From assembly GCA_023391815.1 (NCBI GenBank), contig JAEWAF010000132.1, positions 62,001-126,000 on the forward strand: a stretch of DNA of 64,000 nucleotides, read 5' to 3'. This DNA comes from Pseudomonadota bacterium. Its GTDB lineage: Bacteria; Pseudomonadota; Gammaproteobacteria; Steroidobacterales; Steroidobacteraceae. Shown here piece after piece: positions 51,804 through 60,273 of the stretch (the stretch's first letter is position 1; each line of letters opens with the position of its first letter). The notes beneath the pieces are model-generated. The model was not told the DNA's origin and did not search any database. It saw only the letters and a program-made list of their open reading frames with translations. The position numbers and the translations under genes are program-made.

Positions 51804-53399
51804 ATGAGCACAGTACTTCGAGCTACGGCGGGACCGGATCGGCCCGCGAGCAATATCCGGTTGTATGCCTGGACCGCGCTCGCCATGGCCGCCGTGGTGG
51901 CCGCGGCGGCCATGCAAACCGGCATCGGCCACATGGTTCAGACGTGGCTGCACCAGGAAGAGTACAGCCATGCGTTGTTGATTCCGGTGATCTCGGGTTA
52001 CCTGTTGTGGCAACAGCGGGCTCAGTTGGTGCGGCTCGAGCTGCATGGCTCGTGGATCGGCGTCGGGCTGGTTCTGTTCGGCGCGCTGCTGCAGATCGCC
52101 GGCGTACTCGCGACCGTGGACGTCGTGCAGCAGTATGGTTTGCTGATCGCCATTTATGGACTGGTCATCGCGCTCATCGGCGTGCGTCCGGCGGCGGATT
52201 TGTGGGCACCGCTGCTGCTGCTTGCGTTGATGATCCCCTTGCCACAATTCCTGTTGTCGAATTTCTCTTCCCAGCTCCAGCTGATCTCCTCGCAGATCGG
52301 CGTGTGGTTCATCCGCCTGTTCGGCATCAGCGTGTTCGTCGAAGGCAATGTCATCGACCTCGGCGGTTACAAGCTGCAAGTCGCCGAGGCGTGCGACGGG
52401 CTGCGCTATCTGTTTCCGTTGATGACCTTGGGCTTCATCATGGCCTACCTGTTCAAGGTGGAGATGTGGAAGCGCGTGCTGTTGTTCCTTTCCAGCATTC
52501 CCGTGACCATCCTCATGAACAGCTTCCGCATCGGCACGATCGGCGTGATGGTCGAGCACTGGGGCCAGTCGATGGCCGAAGGCTTTCTGCACGACTTCCA
52601 GGGCTGGGCGGTGTTCATGACCAGCGCCGGCGTGCTGCTGGTGGAGATGATGCTGCTCGCGAGCATCGGCAAGAATCGCCGGCCATGGCGCGAGGTCTTC
52701 GGGCTGGATGCGGCGGAGCCGATCGATCGGAATGCGCTGGCAATGCAACGCGCCGTGCCGGCGCCGTTCATCACCGGGGCGGTCATTCTCAGCGCGTTCG
52801 CCGTGGGCGTGATGATCGCACCGGAGCGTACCGAGACCATCCCCAAACGCGAAACATTTTTCGGCTTTCCCAATCAGGTCGAGACCTGGAACGGTCGACG
52901 CAGCGCGCTTGAACAGATCTATCTGGACGCGCTCAAGCTCGACGATTACGTCATTACGGATTACATGCGTGGGGACCGTGAGGTGGTGAACTTCTACGTC
53001 GCGTGGTACGACTCGCAGCGCGCCGGCAATTCCGCTCATTCCCCACGCTCCTGTCTGCCGGGCGGCGGCTGGCGCATGAAGCAGTTCAAACAGGTCGAAG
53101 TCCCGGGCGCGCAAGTGGCGGGCAAGCCGCTGCGCGTGAACCGAGTGCAGATCGAGCTCGGCAACCGCAAGCAACTGGTCTATTACTGGTTCCAGCAGCG
53201 CGGCCGGGTCATCACTAACGAATATCTGGTGAAGTGGTATCTGTTCGTCGATTCGTTGACTCGCCAGCGCACCGACGGCGCGCTGGTGCGCCTGGTCACG
53301 CCGCTGGAGATCGGCGAGCCGGTGGAGCAGGCGGATCGCAGGCTGGCCGAATTCGCCAGCCAGGTCACGCCCCGCCTCGAGCGCTACATTCCGAACTGA
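51804..53399 (+). CDS. xrtD: Exosortase XrtD fused to an EpsI domain (VPLPA-CTERM-specific)
   Basis: A 531-residue inner-membrane transpeptidase-like protease that recognises VPLPA-type C-terminal tails. About eight membrane helices fill residues 20-290. The catalytic residues are visible: Cys197 in VAEACDGLRYLFP, Arg242 in NSFRIGT and His263 in HDFQGW. From about residue 325 a periplasmic EpsI (DUF3485) domain follows, with FPNQVETWNGRR, VNFYVAWYDSQRAG and the HSPRSCLPGGGW signature. The fused form fits the VPLPA-specific XrtD class. Five genes with matching tails are at 26858-33876. The downstream initiating transferase gene begins 7 bp later, tying protein sorting to EPS synthesis. Confidence 0.95.
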   Translation: MSTVLRATAGPDRPASNIRLYAWTALAMAAVVAAAAMQTGIGHMVQTWLHQEEYSHALLIPVISGYLLWQQRAQLVRLELHGSWIGVGLVLFGALLQIAGVLATVDVVQQYGLLIAIYGLVIALIGVRPAADLWAPLLLLALMIPLPQFLLSNFSSQLQLISSQIGVWFIRLFGISVFVEGNVIDLGGYKLQVAEACDGLRYLFPLMTLGFIMAYLFKVEMWKRVLLFLSSIPVTILMNSFRIGTIGVMVEHWGQSMAEGFLHDFQGWAVFMTSAGVLLVEMMLLASIGKNRRPWREVFGLDAAEPIDRNALAMQRAVPAPFITGAVILSAFAVGVMIAPERTETIPKRETFFGFPNQVETWNGRRSALEQIYLDALKLDDYVITDYMRGDREVVNFYVAWYDSQRAGNSAHSPRSCLPGGGWRMKQFKQVEVPGAQVAGKPLRVNRVQIELGNRKQLVYYWFQQRGRVITNEYLVKWYLFVDSLTRQRTDGALVRLVTPLEIGEPVEQADRRLAEFASQVTPRLERYIPN

Positions 53400-53406
53400 G
53401 GCGCCG

Positions 53407-55050
53407 ATGGATTTGATGCTGGGCTTCCTGCTGGCAATGAGCGTGACCATGGCGCTCATTCCGCCGCTGATGCAGGCCGCGGCGCGCTGGGATTTTCTGG
53501 ATGCGCCGGAGGCACGCAAGGTACACACCACGCCGGTGCCGAGAGTCGGTGGCATCGCGATGGCGGCCGGCACGCTGCTAGCGTTGTTACTTTCCGGGGA
53601 GTTCGCGCAGCCCATGCCGGCGTATCTGGCCGGCGTGCTCGTGTTGCTGATGTTCGGCGTGTGGGACGATCGGGTGACACTGAGCGCCGGGCCGAAGCTG
53701 CTCGGCCAGGTGATCGCGGTGCTGTTCATCATGGTGTGGGGTGACGTGACGATCGGTACCCTCACGTTGACCGAGCGGCACGCGCTGCCGGTGTGGATTT
53801 CGTGGCCGTTGACGTTCGTGTTTCTGATCGGCGTGACCAACGCCATCAATCTGGCCGACGGTCTCGACGGCCTGGCCGGTGGTACGACACTGTTGTCGCT
53901 CTCGGCACTGGCGCTGCTGGCATTCACCTCGGGCACGCCGTTCGTCGGCGTCGTCGCGATCGTGATCGTAGGCGCCATCCTGGGTTTTCTTCGATACAAC
54001 ACGCATCCGGCGCGCGTGTTCATGGGGGACGGCGGTAGTCAGATCCTGGGTTTCTCGGCCGCGGTGCTGGCCGTGGTGTTGACGCAAGATGAGCTGACGC
54101 CGCTGAGCTCGGCGTTGCCGTTGTTGCTGTTGGGCATTCCCATCATCGACACCCTGATGGTGATGACCCAGCGAATGCTCGAAGGCCGCTCGCCGCTGCA
54201 GGCCGATCGCAATCACATCCATCATCGACTGCTGGGGCTGGGCTTCGATCATCACGAGGCCGTGATGGGGATTTACTTCCTCCAGGCGTGCTTGTTCGTC
54301 ACGGCCTGGTATCTGCGTTACGAGTCCGACGTGACCATCATCGCGGTGTTCGCGGTCTTGTCGTTGATCACCATCGGCTCATTGCAGCTGGCCATGGCGG
54401 TGAGCTGGCGGCTGCGTCCCGTCAATCCCAAGGGTAACAACAGTTCATCGCAGCTCGGTCGGCTGATCGTGTGGCTACGCGCGCCGACCCGATTGCCCCG
54501 TGCCTCGTTGGTCGTCATCGGAGCAGGGATCGCGTTGTATCTGTTCTCGGTCGGCGTAGTGAACCCGCGACCCAGCACGGACGTACAGATCATGGCAGCC
54601 GTCGTCGCGCTCAGCATGTTGTGTCTGATGATCATGCGGTGGCGGGCGGTCGATTCCGGCTGGATGCTCAGAGGCGCGGCGTTCCTGGCGTTGGTGATGG
54701 CAGTGTATTTCGATCGTCAAACGACCACGCTGCTCGAGCAACGGTCCGCGCTGCAGATGATTCTGTTCGCGGCCCTGGTGATTGCAATCGTCATACGTTT
54801 CCGGCTCGCGAGCGACCGGCGCTTTCGAGTTACGCCGCTGGACATCCTTGTCATATTCATTGCGGTCGCCGTACCCAACCTGCCTGGATCGGTCATCAGC
54901 GCGGCGACTGTGGGCGAGAGCATCGCGAAGCTCGTGGTGCTGATGTATGGCGTGGAAACATTATTCAGCGCGGCCGCGCATTGGTGGCGATTGCCGAGCC
55001 TCGCCGCGTTTGGCTATCTGGTCGCGTGTTCGCTGCACGGCTGGTTTTGA
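53407..55050 (+). CDS. WecA/MraY-family undecaprenyl-phosphate sugar-phosphate transferase with long C-terminal membrane extension
   Basis: A 547-residue polytopic enzyme. The first about 345 residues are a complete WecA-type domain: VRVGGIAMA-like PVPRVGGIAMAAGTLLALLL, FGVWDDRVTLSAGPKLLGQ, NAINLADGLDGLAGG, FMGDGGSQILGF and DRNHIHHRLLGLG. These residues bind Mg and transfer a sugar-1-phosphate (commonly GlcNAc-1-P) to undecaprenyl phosphate, starting the repeat unit. The remaining about 190 residues add five or six further hydrophobic helices (LVVIGAGIALYLFSVG, IMAAVVALSMLCLMIM, LDILVIFIAVAVPNLPG) absent from ordinary WecA of about 350 residues. It starts 7 bp after xrtD. Confidence 0.9.
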   Translation: MDLMLGFLLAMSVTMALIPPLMQAAARWDFLDAPEARKVHTTPVPRVGGIAMAAGTLLALLLSGEFAQPMPAYLAGVLVLLMFGVWDDRVTLSAGPKLLGQVIAVLFIMVWGDVTIGTLTLTERHALPVWISWPLTFVFLIGVTNAINLADGLDGLAGGTTLLSLSALALLAFTSGTPFVGVVAIVIVGAILGFLRYNTHPARVFMGDGGSQILGFSAAVLAVVLTQDELTPLSSALPLLLLGIPIIDTLMVMTQRMLEGRSPLQADRNHIHHRLLGLGFDHHEAVMGIYFLQACLFVTAWYLRYESDVTIIAVFAVLSLITIGSLQLAMAVSWRLRPVNPKGNNSSSQLGRLIVWLRAPTRLPRASLVVIGAGIALYLFSVGVVNPRPSTDVQIMAAVVALSMLCLMIMRWRAVDSGWMLRGAAFLALVMAVYFDRQTTTLLEQRSALQMILFAALVIAIVIRFRLASDRRFRVTPLDILVIFIAVAVPNLPGSVISAATVGESIAKLVVLMYGVETLFSAAAHWWRLPSLAAFGYLVACSLHGWF

Positions 55051-55183
55051 AACATCGAAGCCGTGTTTGCAACGGCGTTGTCATCGGACCGTCAACTCTC
55101 GCGCATACGCTCGTCACCCAGCTCGAACGCTGCGCCCCAGTCACCTCTCGAGCAGCGGATCAGAATAAATTCGGTGCGAAGCG

Positions 55184-57571
55184 ATGAAGACCCTGAGCAA
55201 CCTGGTGTGCGCCCTGGCGGTCGCCAGCCTGATGGCCGGCTGCGGCGGCCCTGAGCAGCGCAAAGCCGGTTATGTCGAAAAGGGCGAGCGCTATCTCGGC
55301 GAACGCAACTACGAGAAGGCGCGCGTCGAATTCCGCAACGCCTTGCAGATCGATCCGAACGACGTACAGGCCCGCTATCAGCTGGGCCGGATTTCCGAGA
55401 AGCTGGGCAATCCCCGCGAGGCGGCGGGGCAGTATCAGGCAGCCGTCGATCTTGATTCGAACGATCTGGAATCGCGCGCGGCGCTCGGACGTTTGTATCT
55501 GCTCGGCGGAGCGCCCGAACGAGCGCTGGAGCTGGTGACGCCCGGCCTGATGCAAGATCCGAAGAACGCGCAGTTGCTAACGGTCCGAGGGGCCGCGAAG
55601 GCACAGCAGGGCGATGTGAAGGCTGCGTTCGAAGACGCCGAAGCGGCGGCCAAGCTGGCGCCTAACGACGAGTATGCCATCGCGTTGCTGGCATCGCTGT
55701 ATCGACAGAACTCGCGCATTGACGATGCCATCGACATCGTGACCGCTGGTATCGAGCGCGTCCCGGACAGTGTCGACCTGCGCGTGGTGCTCGCCGATCT
55801 CTTGGTGGCCCAGAAGCGGACGACCGAGGCGGAGATGCAGCTGAGAAAGGTGATCGAGCTGCAGCCGGACGATTTGTCGCATCGCTATCGACTGGCGCGC
55901 TTCCACATGCTTGCGAAGAACGTCGCGGCCGCCGAACAGGTGATGCGCGATGCCATCAAGATCGAACCGGACAGCGTCGAGCCCAAGGCGGCACTCGCCG
56001 ATCTGCTTGCCTCGAATGGCGAGGTGGGTAAAGCCGAAGCCGAGCTGAAGAAGTTCGCGGCGGAGGAAAAGGACAGCGCGGCCATGCAGCTGGCGCTGGC
56101 CCGGTTCTACGAGTCACAGCAGAAGACTGAGGATGCGCAGCGCGTCTATCGCGAGGTCATCAAGCAACAAGACACCAAACCGGATGGATTGACCGCGCGC
56201 ACTCGTCTCGCCGCGTCGTTGCTGGCGAAGCAGGACGTGAAGGGCGCAACGACGCTGGTCGAGGCAGTGCTTGCGGAGAATCCTCGTGACAACGATGCGC
56301 TCAATCTGCGTGGCACGATGGCGCTAGCGCGGGGTGATGCGCCGGCGGCGATCGCCGACCTGCGTTCGGTGTTGCGCGATCAGCCGACTTCCGCGCCGGT
56401 GCTGCGCGCCCTCGCGCGAGCCCATTTGCAGAACAACGAGCCGGCGCTGGCGGAAGAAACATTGCGTTCGGCGGTCCAGGCCAATCCGAGCGACAAGAGC
56501 GCGCGGATGGAACTCGCGGAGCTGCTGACTCAAAGCGGTCGTCCGGAACAGGCGCGCCCTGTGCTCGAACAGTTGGTCAAGGACGCGTCGACCGACGTGC
56601 CGGCCATGGAAGCGTTGTTCCGAGTGCAAGCATCGGTCAAGGATTTGCCGGCAGCGCGGGCCACCGCCGAGCGCATCCAGCAAGCTCGTCCGGATCTGCC
56701 GATTGGCGCTTATCTGGAAGGCGCCATCGACGAAGCGGAACAGAAATACGACGCCGCAATCGCTTCCTATGAGCGCGCTCTGCAGATTCAGCCGAGCGCG
56801 GGCGAGCCTTTGACTGCGCTGGTGCGTGTCGATGCCACGCGCAAACAGGTTTCGCAAGCGCTCGCGCGTTTGGACAAGGTCATCGCGCAGCAGCCCGACA
56901 ACGCCGTCGCGCATAACTTGAAGGGTGAGCTGTTGACCTCGCGTGGCGATCTGGACAAGGCGGCGGCTTCGTTCGATGCGGCCATCGCCAAGGCGCCGAA
57001 GTGGTGGATGCCGTATCGTGGCCTCGCGTTGTCGCAACTTGCGGGCAAGCGCAACGACGCAGCGATCGAGACACTCGAAGCGGGCCTGCGGAAAACGGGC
57101 GCCGCTGCCTTGGGCACCGATCTCGCTGCGCTCTATGAGCGCGTGAATCGCCCCGACGACGCGATTCGCGTGTACGAGTCGATGATCAGTCGCGAGCCCG
57201 GCTCGGTCGCCGCAGCAAACAATCTGGCGATGCTGTTGGTGAGCTATCGCACCGACTCGAACAGTCTCGCGCGCGCCGCCGAGCTGGCCGGGAAGCTCGA
57301 TAAGGTGACCGAACCTTCCATTCTGAACACTCGCGGCTGGGTCAAGTTCAAACGCGGCGAGTTCCAGGAATCCGTGGCGCTGCTTCAGCAAGCCGTGGAG
57401 AAATCGCCGGAGTCGCCGCTCATGCGTTATCACCTGGGCATGGCGCAGTTGAAGACCGGCGATCGGATTTCGGCCGAGAAGAATCTCGAAGCGGCCGTGC
57501 GCTCGGGCAGACAGTTCCATGGGGCGAAGGAAGCGCAGGCCGCGCTCGATCAGATCAAAGCAGCGGGTTAG
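55184..57571 (+). CDS. PrsT-like TPR-repeat lipoprotein (copy 2, exosortase cluster)
   Basis: A 795-residue TPR lipoprotein with a good lipobox (LMAGC, Cys20) and tandem TPR units throughout (YVEKGERYLGERNYEKARVE, ALGRLYLLGGAPERALELV, PKWWMPYRGLALSQLAGKRN). It matches PrsT of PEP-CTERM systems in type and context, lying after exosortase and the initiating transferase. It is a clear paralogue of 23262-25685, alignable over the full length including the ends (RYHLGMAQL and the final LDQ-K repeat). PrsT proteins are thought to act in export or assembly of the polysaccharide with sorted proteins. A TGTCATCGG element lies at 55079-55087 in the 133-bp gap upstream. Confidence 0.9.
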   Translation: MKTLSNLVCALAVASLMAGCGGPEQRKAGYVEKGERYLGERNYEKARVEFRNALQIDPNDVQARYQLGRISEKLGNPREAAGQYQAAVDLDSNDLESRAALGRLYLLGGAPERALELVTPGLMQDPKNAQLLTVRGAAKAQQGDVKAAFEDAEAAAKLAPNDEYAIALLASLYRQNSRIDDAIDIVTAGIERVPDSVDLRVVLADLLVAQKRTTEAEMQLRKVIELQPDDLSHRYRLARFHMLAKNVAAAEQVMRDAIKIEPDSVEPKAALADLLASNGEVGKAEAELKKFAAEEKDSAAMQLALARFYESQQKTEDAQRVYREVIKQQDTKPDGLTARTRLAASLLAKQDVKGATTLVEAVLAENPRDNDALNLRGTMALARGDAPAAIADLRSVLRDQPTSAPVLRALARAHLQNNEPALAEETLRSAVQANPSDKSARMELAELLTQSGRPEQARPVLEQLVKDASTDVPAMEALFRVQASVKDLPAARATAERIQQARPDLPIGAYLEGAIDEAEQKYDAAIASYERALQIQPSAGEPLTALVRVDATRKQVSQALARLDKVIAQQPDNAVAHNLKGELLTSRGDLDKAAASFDAAIAKAPKWWMPYRGLALSQLAGKRNDAAIETLEAGLRKTGAAALGTDLAALYERVNRPDDAIRVYESMISREPGSVAAANNLAMLLVSYRTDSNSLARAAELAGKLDKVTEPSILNTRGWVKFKRGEFQESVALLQQAVEKSPESPLMRYHLGMAQLKTGDRISAEKNLEAAVRSGRQFHGAKEAQAALDQIKAAG

Positions 57572-57576
57572 GGCAG

Positions 57577-57592
57577 CGCGCCTCTCGGCGCG
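57577..57592 (+). other. Short GC-rich hairpin between the TPR and surface-protein genes
   Basis: A 6-bp perfect stem (57577-57582 with 57587-57592) and a TCTC loop follow the TPR stop and end 12 bp before the next GTG. No T-tract follows, so attenuation or mRNA processing is more likely than full termination. Confidence 0.35.
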
Positions 57593-57604
57593 TGGGGAGC
57601 ATTT

Positions 57605-59656
57605 GTGTTCAAGAAGATGATGATGGCGCTGGCCGCCTGGCTCGCGTTTGGTGTTGGCGTTCCCGTGGGAGCCGCCACTTTGCTGGATACATCGGAAGTC
57701 GTGGCTGCGACTGCCGAAGCGGCCGCGCAGCTGCCGCCGACGTATGAATTCACTTTGACGGCCGCTGGAAGCTACGTCGTTACATTGAAAGATCTCGGCG
57801 TGGTGGCGGGTCTGCGTCAGCCGACGGATTTCGCCACGTTACAGTCGTTGCAGGCGTTGGTGACGCGCGATTTGCAGGTCGTCGCCAGGATCGAGATCGA
57901 TTACCCCGGTCAGCTCAACGTGGCGCAATTGCCGAAGACGCAGACCTTCGCCGGCACGCCGGGTACCTATCGCGTACACGTCTTGGGCGCGATTGCCTCG
58001 AACCAGGCCGGCGGACTGTTCAGCGTCGAGGTCGCGCCCTCGGGCGGGGGCACGCCCGTATTTGCCGTCGCCGATGCGATCGCGGCTCAGAACGGCCCGG
58101 CGCCGGAACAGTCGGTGTTACAGACCGAGTTCACGGTGCCTGTCGCGGGCACTTATCGTGTGCGCGCTCTCGACCGCGCATTTCCGTCGGCGCTGATCAA
58201 TAGAGATGTGCTGGTGTTACAACGTTCGCCACAGACGCGAGTCGTGGTGGATCACAGCGGGCCGTTCAGCGCGAGCGACGTGGGAACGTTCGCCGCACAG
58301 GCTGGCGATACTTACGAGCTGATCGTCATTGCGACCGCCGGGGGAGGCGGCGCTGGTTTGTACGGGGCGCTGGTGCAGGGAGGGCCGTCTGATTCCGTGA
58401 TCTATCGCAGTGAGAACGGTGTCGGTCGCTTGCCGCCGGCGCGCGCGTTGAGCATCCCAGCCGCTGCTACGTACACGCTGACGCTTGCCGATCTTCAGTT
58501 TCCCCAAGCGCTCACGGCGTTCTCAGCCGCGGTGATTCAGAACGATTCTTTCATGGGCAGCGTGACTGGAGCGACGCCGGGGAATTTCGCGTTGAGCGCG
58601 GGCTCGGGCCAATTGTTTGTTTATGCGACCACCGCGACCACGGGCGCGCTGTCGGCCACGCTGTCGAATGGCGGGCAGGTCGCGTATGCCGACGTTCACA
58701 TCAGCGATGCGTCGCCCGATGCGACCACGCCGACCCTTTATTCCTTTGCTCCCACCGATCCGGTGAGCGGGGGAAACTACACGCTGACGCTGGATGATCT
58801 GCGTTTTCCGACCGAGCTGCCGAGTCTCCAGGCCAAGGTAGTTCAAGGCGCAACGGTGGTGGATCAGCTTGCTGCCTCGGGGAATAAACCCGTGACTTTA
58901 CAGGCTGGCAAAGTTCGAGTGCTGGTTGCCGCCACGCCGCCGCCAGTCTCCGGGACCTTGCCTGGGAACGGTGCGTTCGCGCTGTCGTTGAAGGCTTCGC
59001 CGAGCAACGCACTCGTGTTTGAAAGTACACAAGGCGTTGGTGGGTTGTTCAATGCCAAGGTTCTCACGATGCCCGCCGCGGGCCGGTATGACATCGCCTT
59101 GAAGGATTTTGAATTCCCGGCCCGGCTGCGGATCAGTTGGCTGGCGGTTACCCATGGCACGCAGCTGGTCGGCCAGGTGATCGGTAGCAGCTCCATCCAG
59201 AATCTGCAGCTCGACGCGGGCGTGCATGTCTTGAACTTCATCGGCCAGCCGGCCGCGAATACCAATTACGCCACGTTCGGGTTGAAGGTTTCCGACTCGA
59301 CGCCGCCGCCGGTCGTTAGTATTTCGGCCTCGCCGACCACGGTGATGGCGTGTCAGAGCACGACGCTCACGTGGTCGGCAACGAACGCCACGTCGTGCAC
59401 GGCGAGCAATGGCTGGAGTGGTAGCAAGGCCGCCTCCGGCACGCTGTCGACCGGCGCGCTGACGACGAATACGACTTACGAGCTCGAGTGCGTCGGTCCC
59501 GGCGGCCGGGGAAGTGCGTCGCTGACGGTCAGGGTCAGCGCAGTGAACCCAGGAAAGAAAGGGGGCGGCGGTCACATGGATCCGTTCCTGCTCGTGTCGC
59601 TCGCGGCGATGCTGACGCTGGCGACGGTGCGTCGACAGCGCCGTGTCACGAAGTGA
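57605..59656 (+). CDS. Multi-repeat surface protein with Ig-like domain and GlyGly-CTERM-type tail
   Basis: A 683-residue exported protein: signal peptide 1-23 (VGA/AT), five divergent repeats at about 50-143, 178-257, 283-353, 388-463 and 489-563, an Ig-like domain at 570-645 with two Cys (MACQSTTLTWSATNATSC), then GKKGGGG (651-656), a hydrophobic helix (659-674) and RRQRR. Each repeat opens with a consensus like AAGxYxLxLxDLxFPxxL (TLTLADLQFPQALTAF, TLTLDDLRFPTELPSL, DIALKDFEFPARL) and also appears singly in the VPLPA protein at 33337. The tail resembles GlyGly-CTERM (rhombosortase) signals rather than VPLPA. It is an EPS-cluster surface protein; no enzymatic motif is visible. Confidence 0.85.
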   Translation: MFKKMMMALAAWLAFGVGVPVGAATLLDTSEVVAATAEAAAQLPPTYEFTLTAAGSYVVTLKDLGVVAGLRQPTDFATLQSLQALVTRDLQVVARIEIDYPGQLNVAQLPKTQTFAGTPGTYRVHVLGAIASNQAGGLFSVEVAPSGGGTPVFAVADAIAAQNGPAPEQSVLQTEFTVPVAGTYRVRALDRAFPSALINRDVLVLQRSPQTRVVVDHSGPFSASDVGTFAAQAGDTYELIVIATAGGGGAGLYGALVQGGPSDSVIYRSENGVGRLPPARALSIPAAATYTLTLADLQFPQALTAFSAAVIQNDSFMGSVTGATPGNFALSAGSGQLFVYATTATTGALSATLSNGGQVAYADVHISDASPDATTPTLYSFAPTDPVSGGNYTLTLDDLRFPTELPSLQAKVVQGATVVDQLAASGNKPVTLQAGKVRVLVAATPPPVSGTLPGNGAFALSLKASPSNALVFESTQGVGGLFNAKVLTMPAAGRYDIALKDFEFPARLRISWLAVTHGTQLVGQVIGSSSIQNLQLDAGVHVLNFIGQPAANTNYATFGLKVSDSTPPPVVSISASPTTVMACQSTTLTWSATNATSCTASNGWSGSKAASGTLSTGALTTNTTYELECVGPGGRGSASLTVRVSAVNPGKKGGGGHMDPFLLVSLAAMLTLATVRRQRRVTK

Positions 59657-59744
59657 TCGGCCTTTGTCGATTAGAGAGAACTGATTTGCCGCTGGCCGGG
59701 GCCTGCTCTATCCTCCGGCGACATTCAGCGAACCAAGGACCGCA

Positions 59745-60011
59745 ATGAAAAAGAAGTCTGCGCCGGGCAAGAAGAAAAACGTCGGCGAGCTGCAGCGGCG
59801 GGCTCAGGATGCACGCAAGCGAGCTGAGTCCGCCAAACAGGAAGCGCGCGATGCCAAGGCTCGCGCCCGGAAAGCGCGCCAGTTGTTCAAGGAAGCGAAG
59901 AAGGTTGCGAAGAAAGCCCGTGCCGAGCTGCAAGGCCTGAGCAAGAAGTTGAAGAAGCTGCTCGGTCCCAAGGCCACGCTCAAAGGGAAGCGGAGGAAGC
60001 GCTCCGCGTGA
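59745..60011 (+). CDS. Small Lys/Arg/Ala-rich basic protein (histone-H1-like composition)
   Basis: An 88-residue protein of about 40 percent Lys plus Arg, nearly all helical, with repeats such as KRAESAKQEARDAKARARKA and EAKKVAKKARAEL, ending KGKRRKRSA. It resembles H1-like or AlgP-type nucleoid proteins in composition only. AAGGA at 59735-59739 is ideally spaced for the ATG. It lies 88 bp after the surface-protein gene and converges with the CoA-ligase gene. DNA or RNA binding is probable, but a role in the envelope through polyanion binding is also possible. Confidence 0.75.
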   Translation: MKKKSAPGKKKNVGELQRRAQDARKRAESAKQEARDAKARARKARQLFKEAKKVAKKARAELQGLSKKLKKLLGPKATLKGKRRKRSA

Positions 60012-60207
60012 GCCGATCGCCGCGCCGATGGCTCGCGAGCTCGACTGTGTCTGATTTGCTGTGCGGCTGACGGCGTTTGATCCGTTGGCGTTCGCGATGG
60101 CCGGCTCTTGCCATCAGCTCCCGCCACTCGGGGTCCGTCATGGGCCGGACGAATTGCAGCGGCGAGCGGATCAGGTCTTTCATGGGCGGGCGCCTGCAGG
60201 ACGGTCA

Positions 60208-60235
60208 TCGAGGAGGGAACATTCAACCTCCTCGA
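60208..60235. other. Perfect inverted repeat in the convergent region 60012-60273
   Basis: TCGAGGAGG (60208-60216) is repeated inverted as CCTCCTCGA (60227-60235) around a 10-nt loop. It lies between convergent genes in a 262-bp stretch without a supported gene and could stop transcription from either side, although neither side has a T-tract. A 67-codon minus-strand frame (59980-60183) also lies here but is not convincing. Confidence 0.5.
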
Positions 60236-60273
60236 GGTGACGTCAGCGTTGCAACCCGATTGCAGCCTCGCGC

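Noticed and set aside
51609..54023. 804-codon minus-strand open frame opposite the exosortase and initiating transferase genes
   Set aside because: The plus-strand genes have all catalytic motifs and tight operon spacing; the antisense translation is His/Arg/Gln-rich without domains, typical of GC-rich shadows.
59980..60183. 67-codon minus-strand frame starting MKDLIRSPLQFVRPMTDPEW
   Set aside because: The first half looks protein-like, but it overlaps the end of the basic-protein gene, has no clear ribosome site and becomes low-complexity; kept only as a doubtful possibility.
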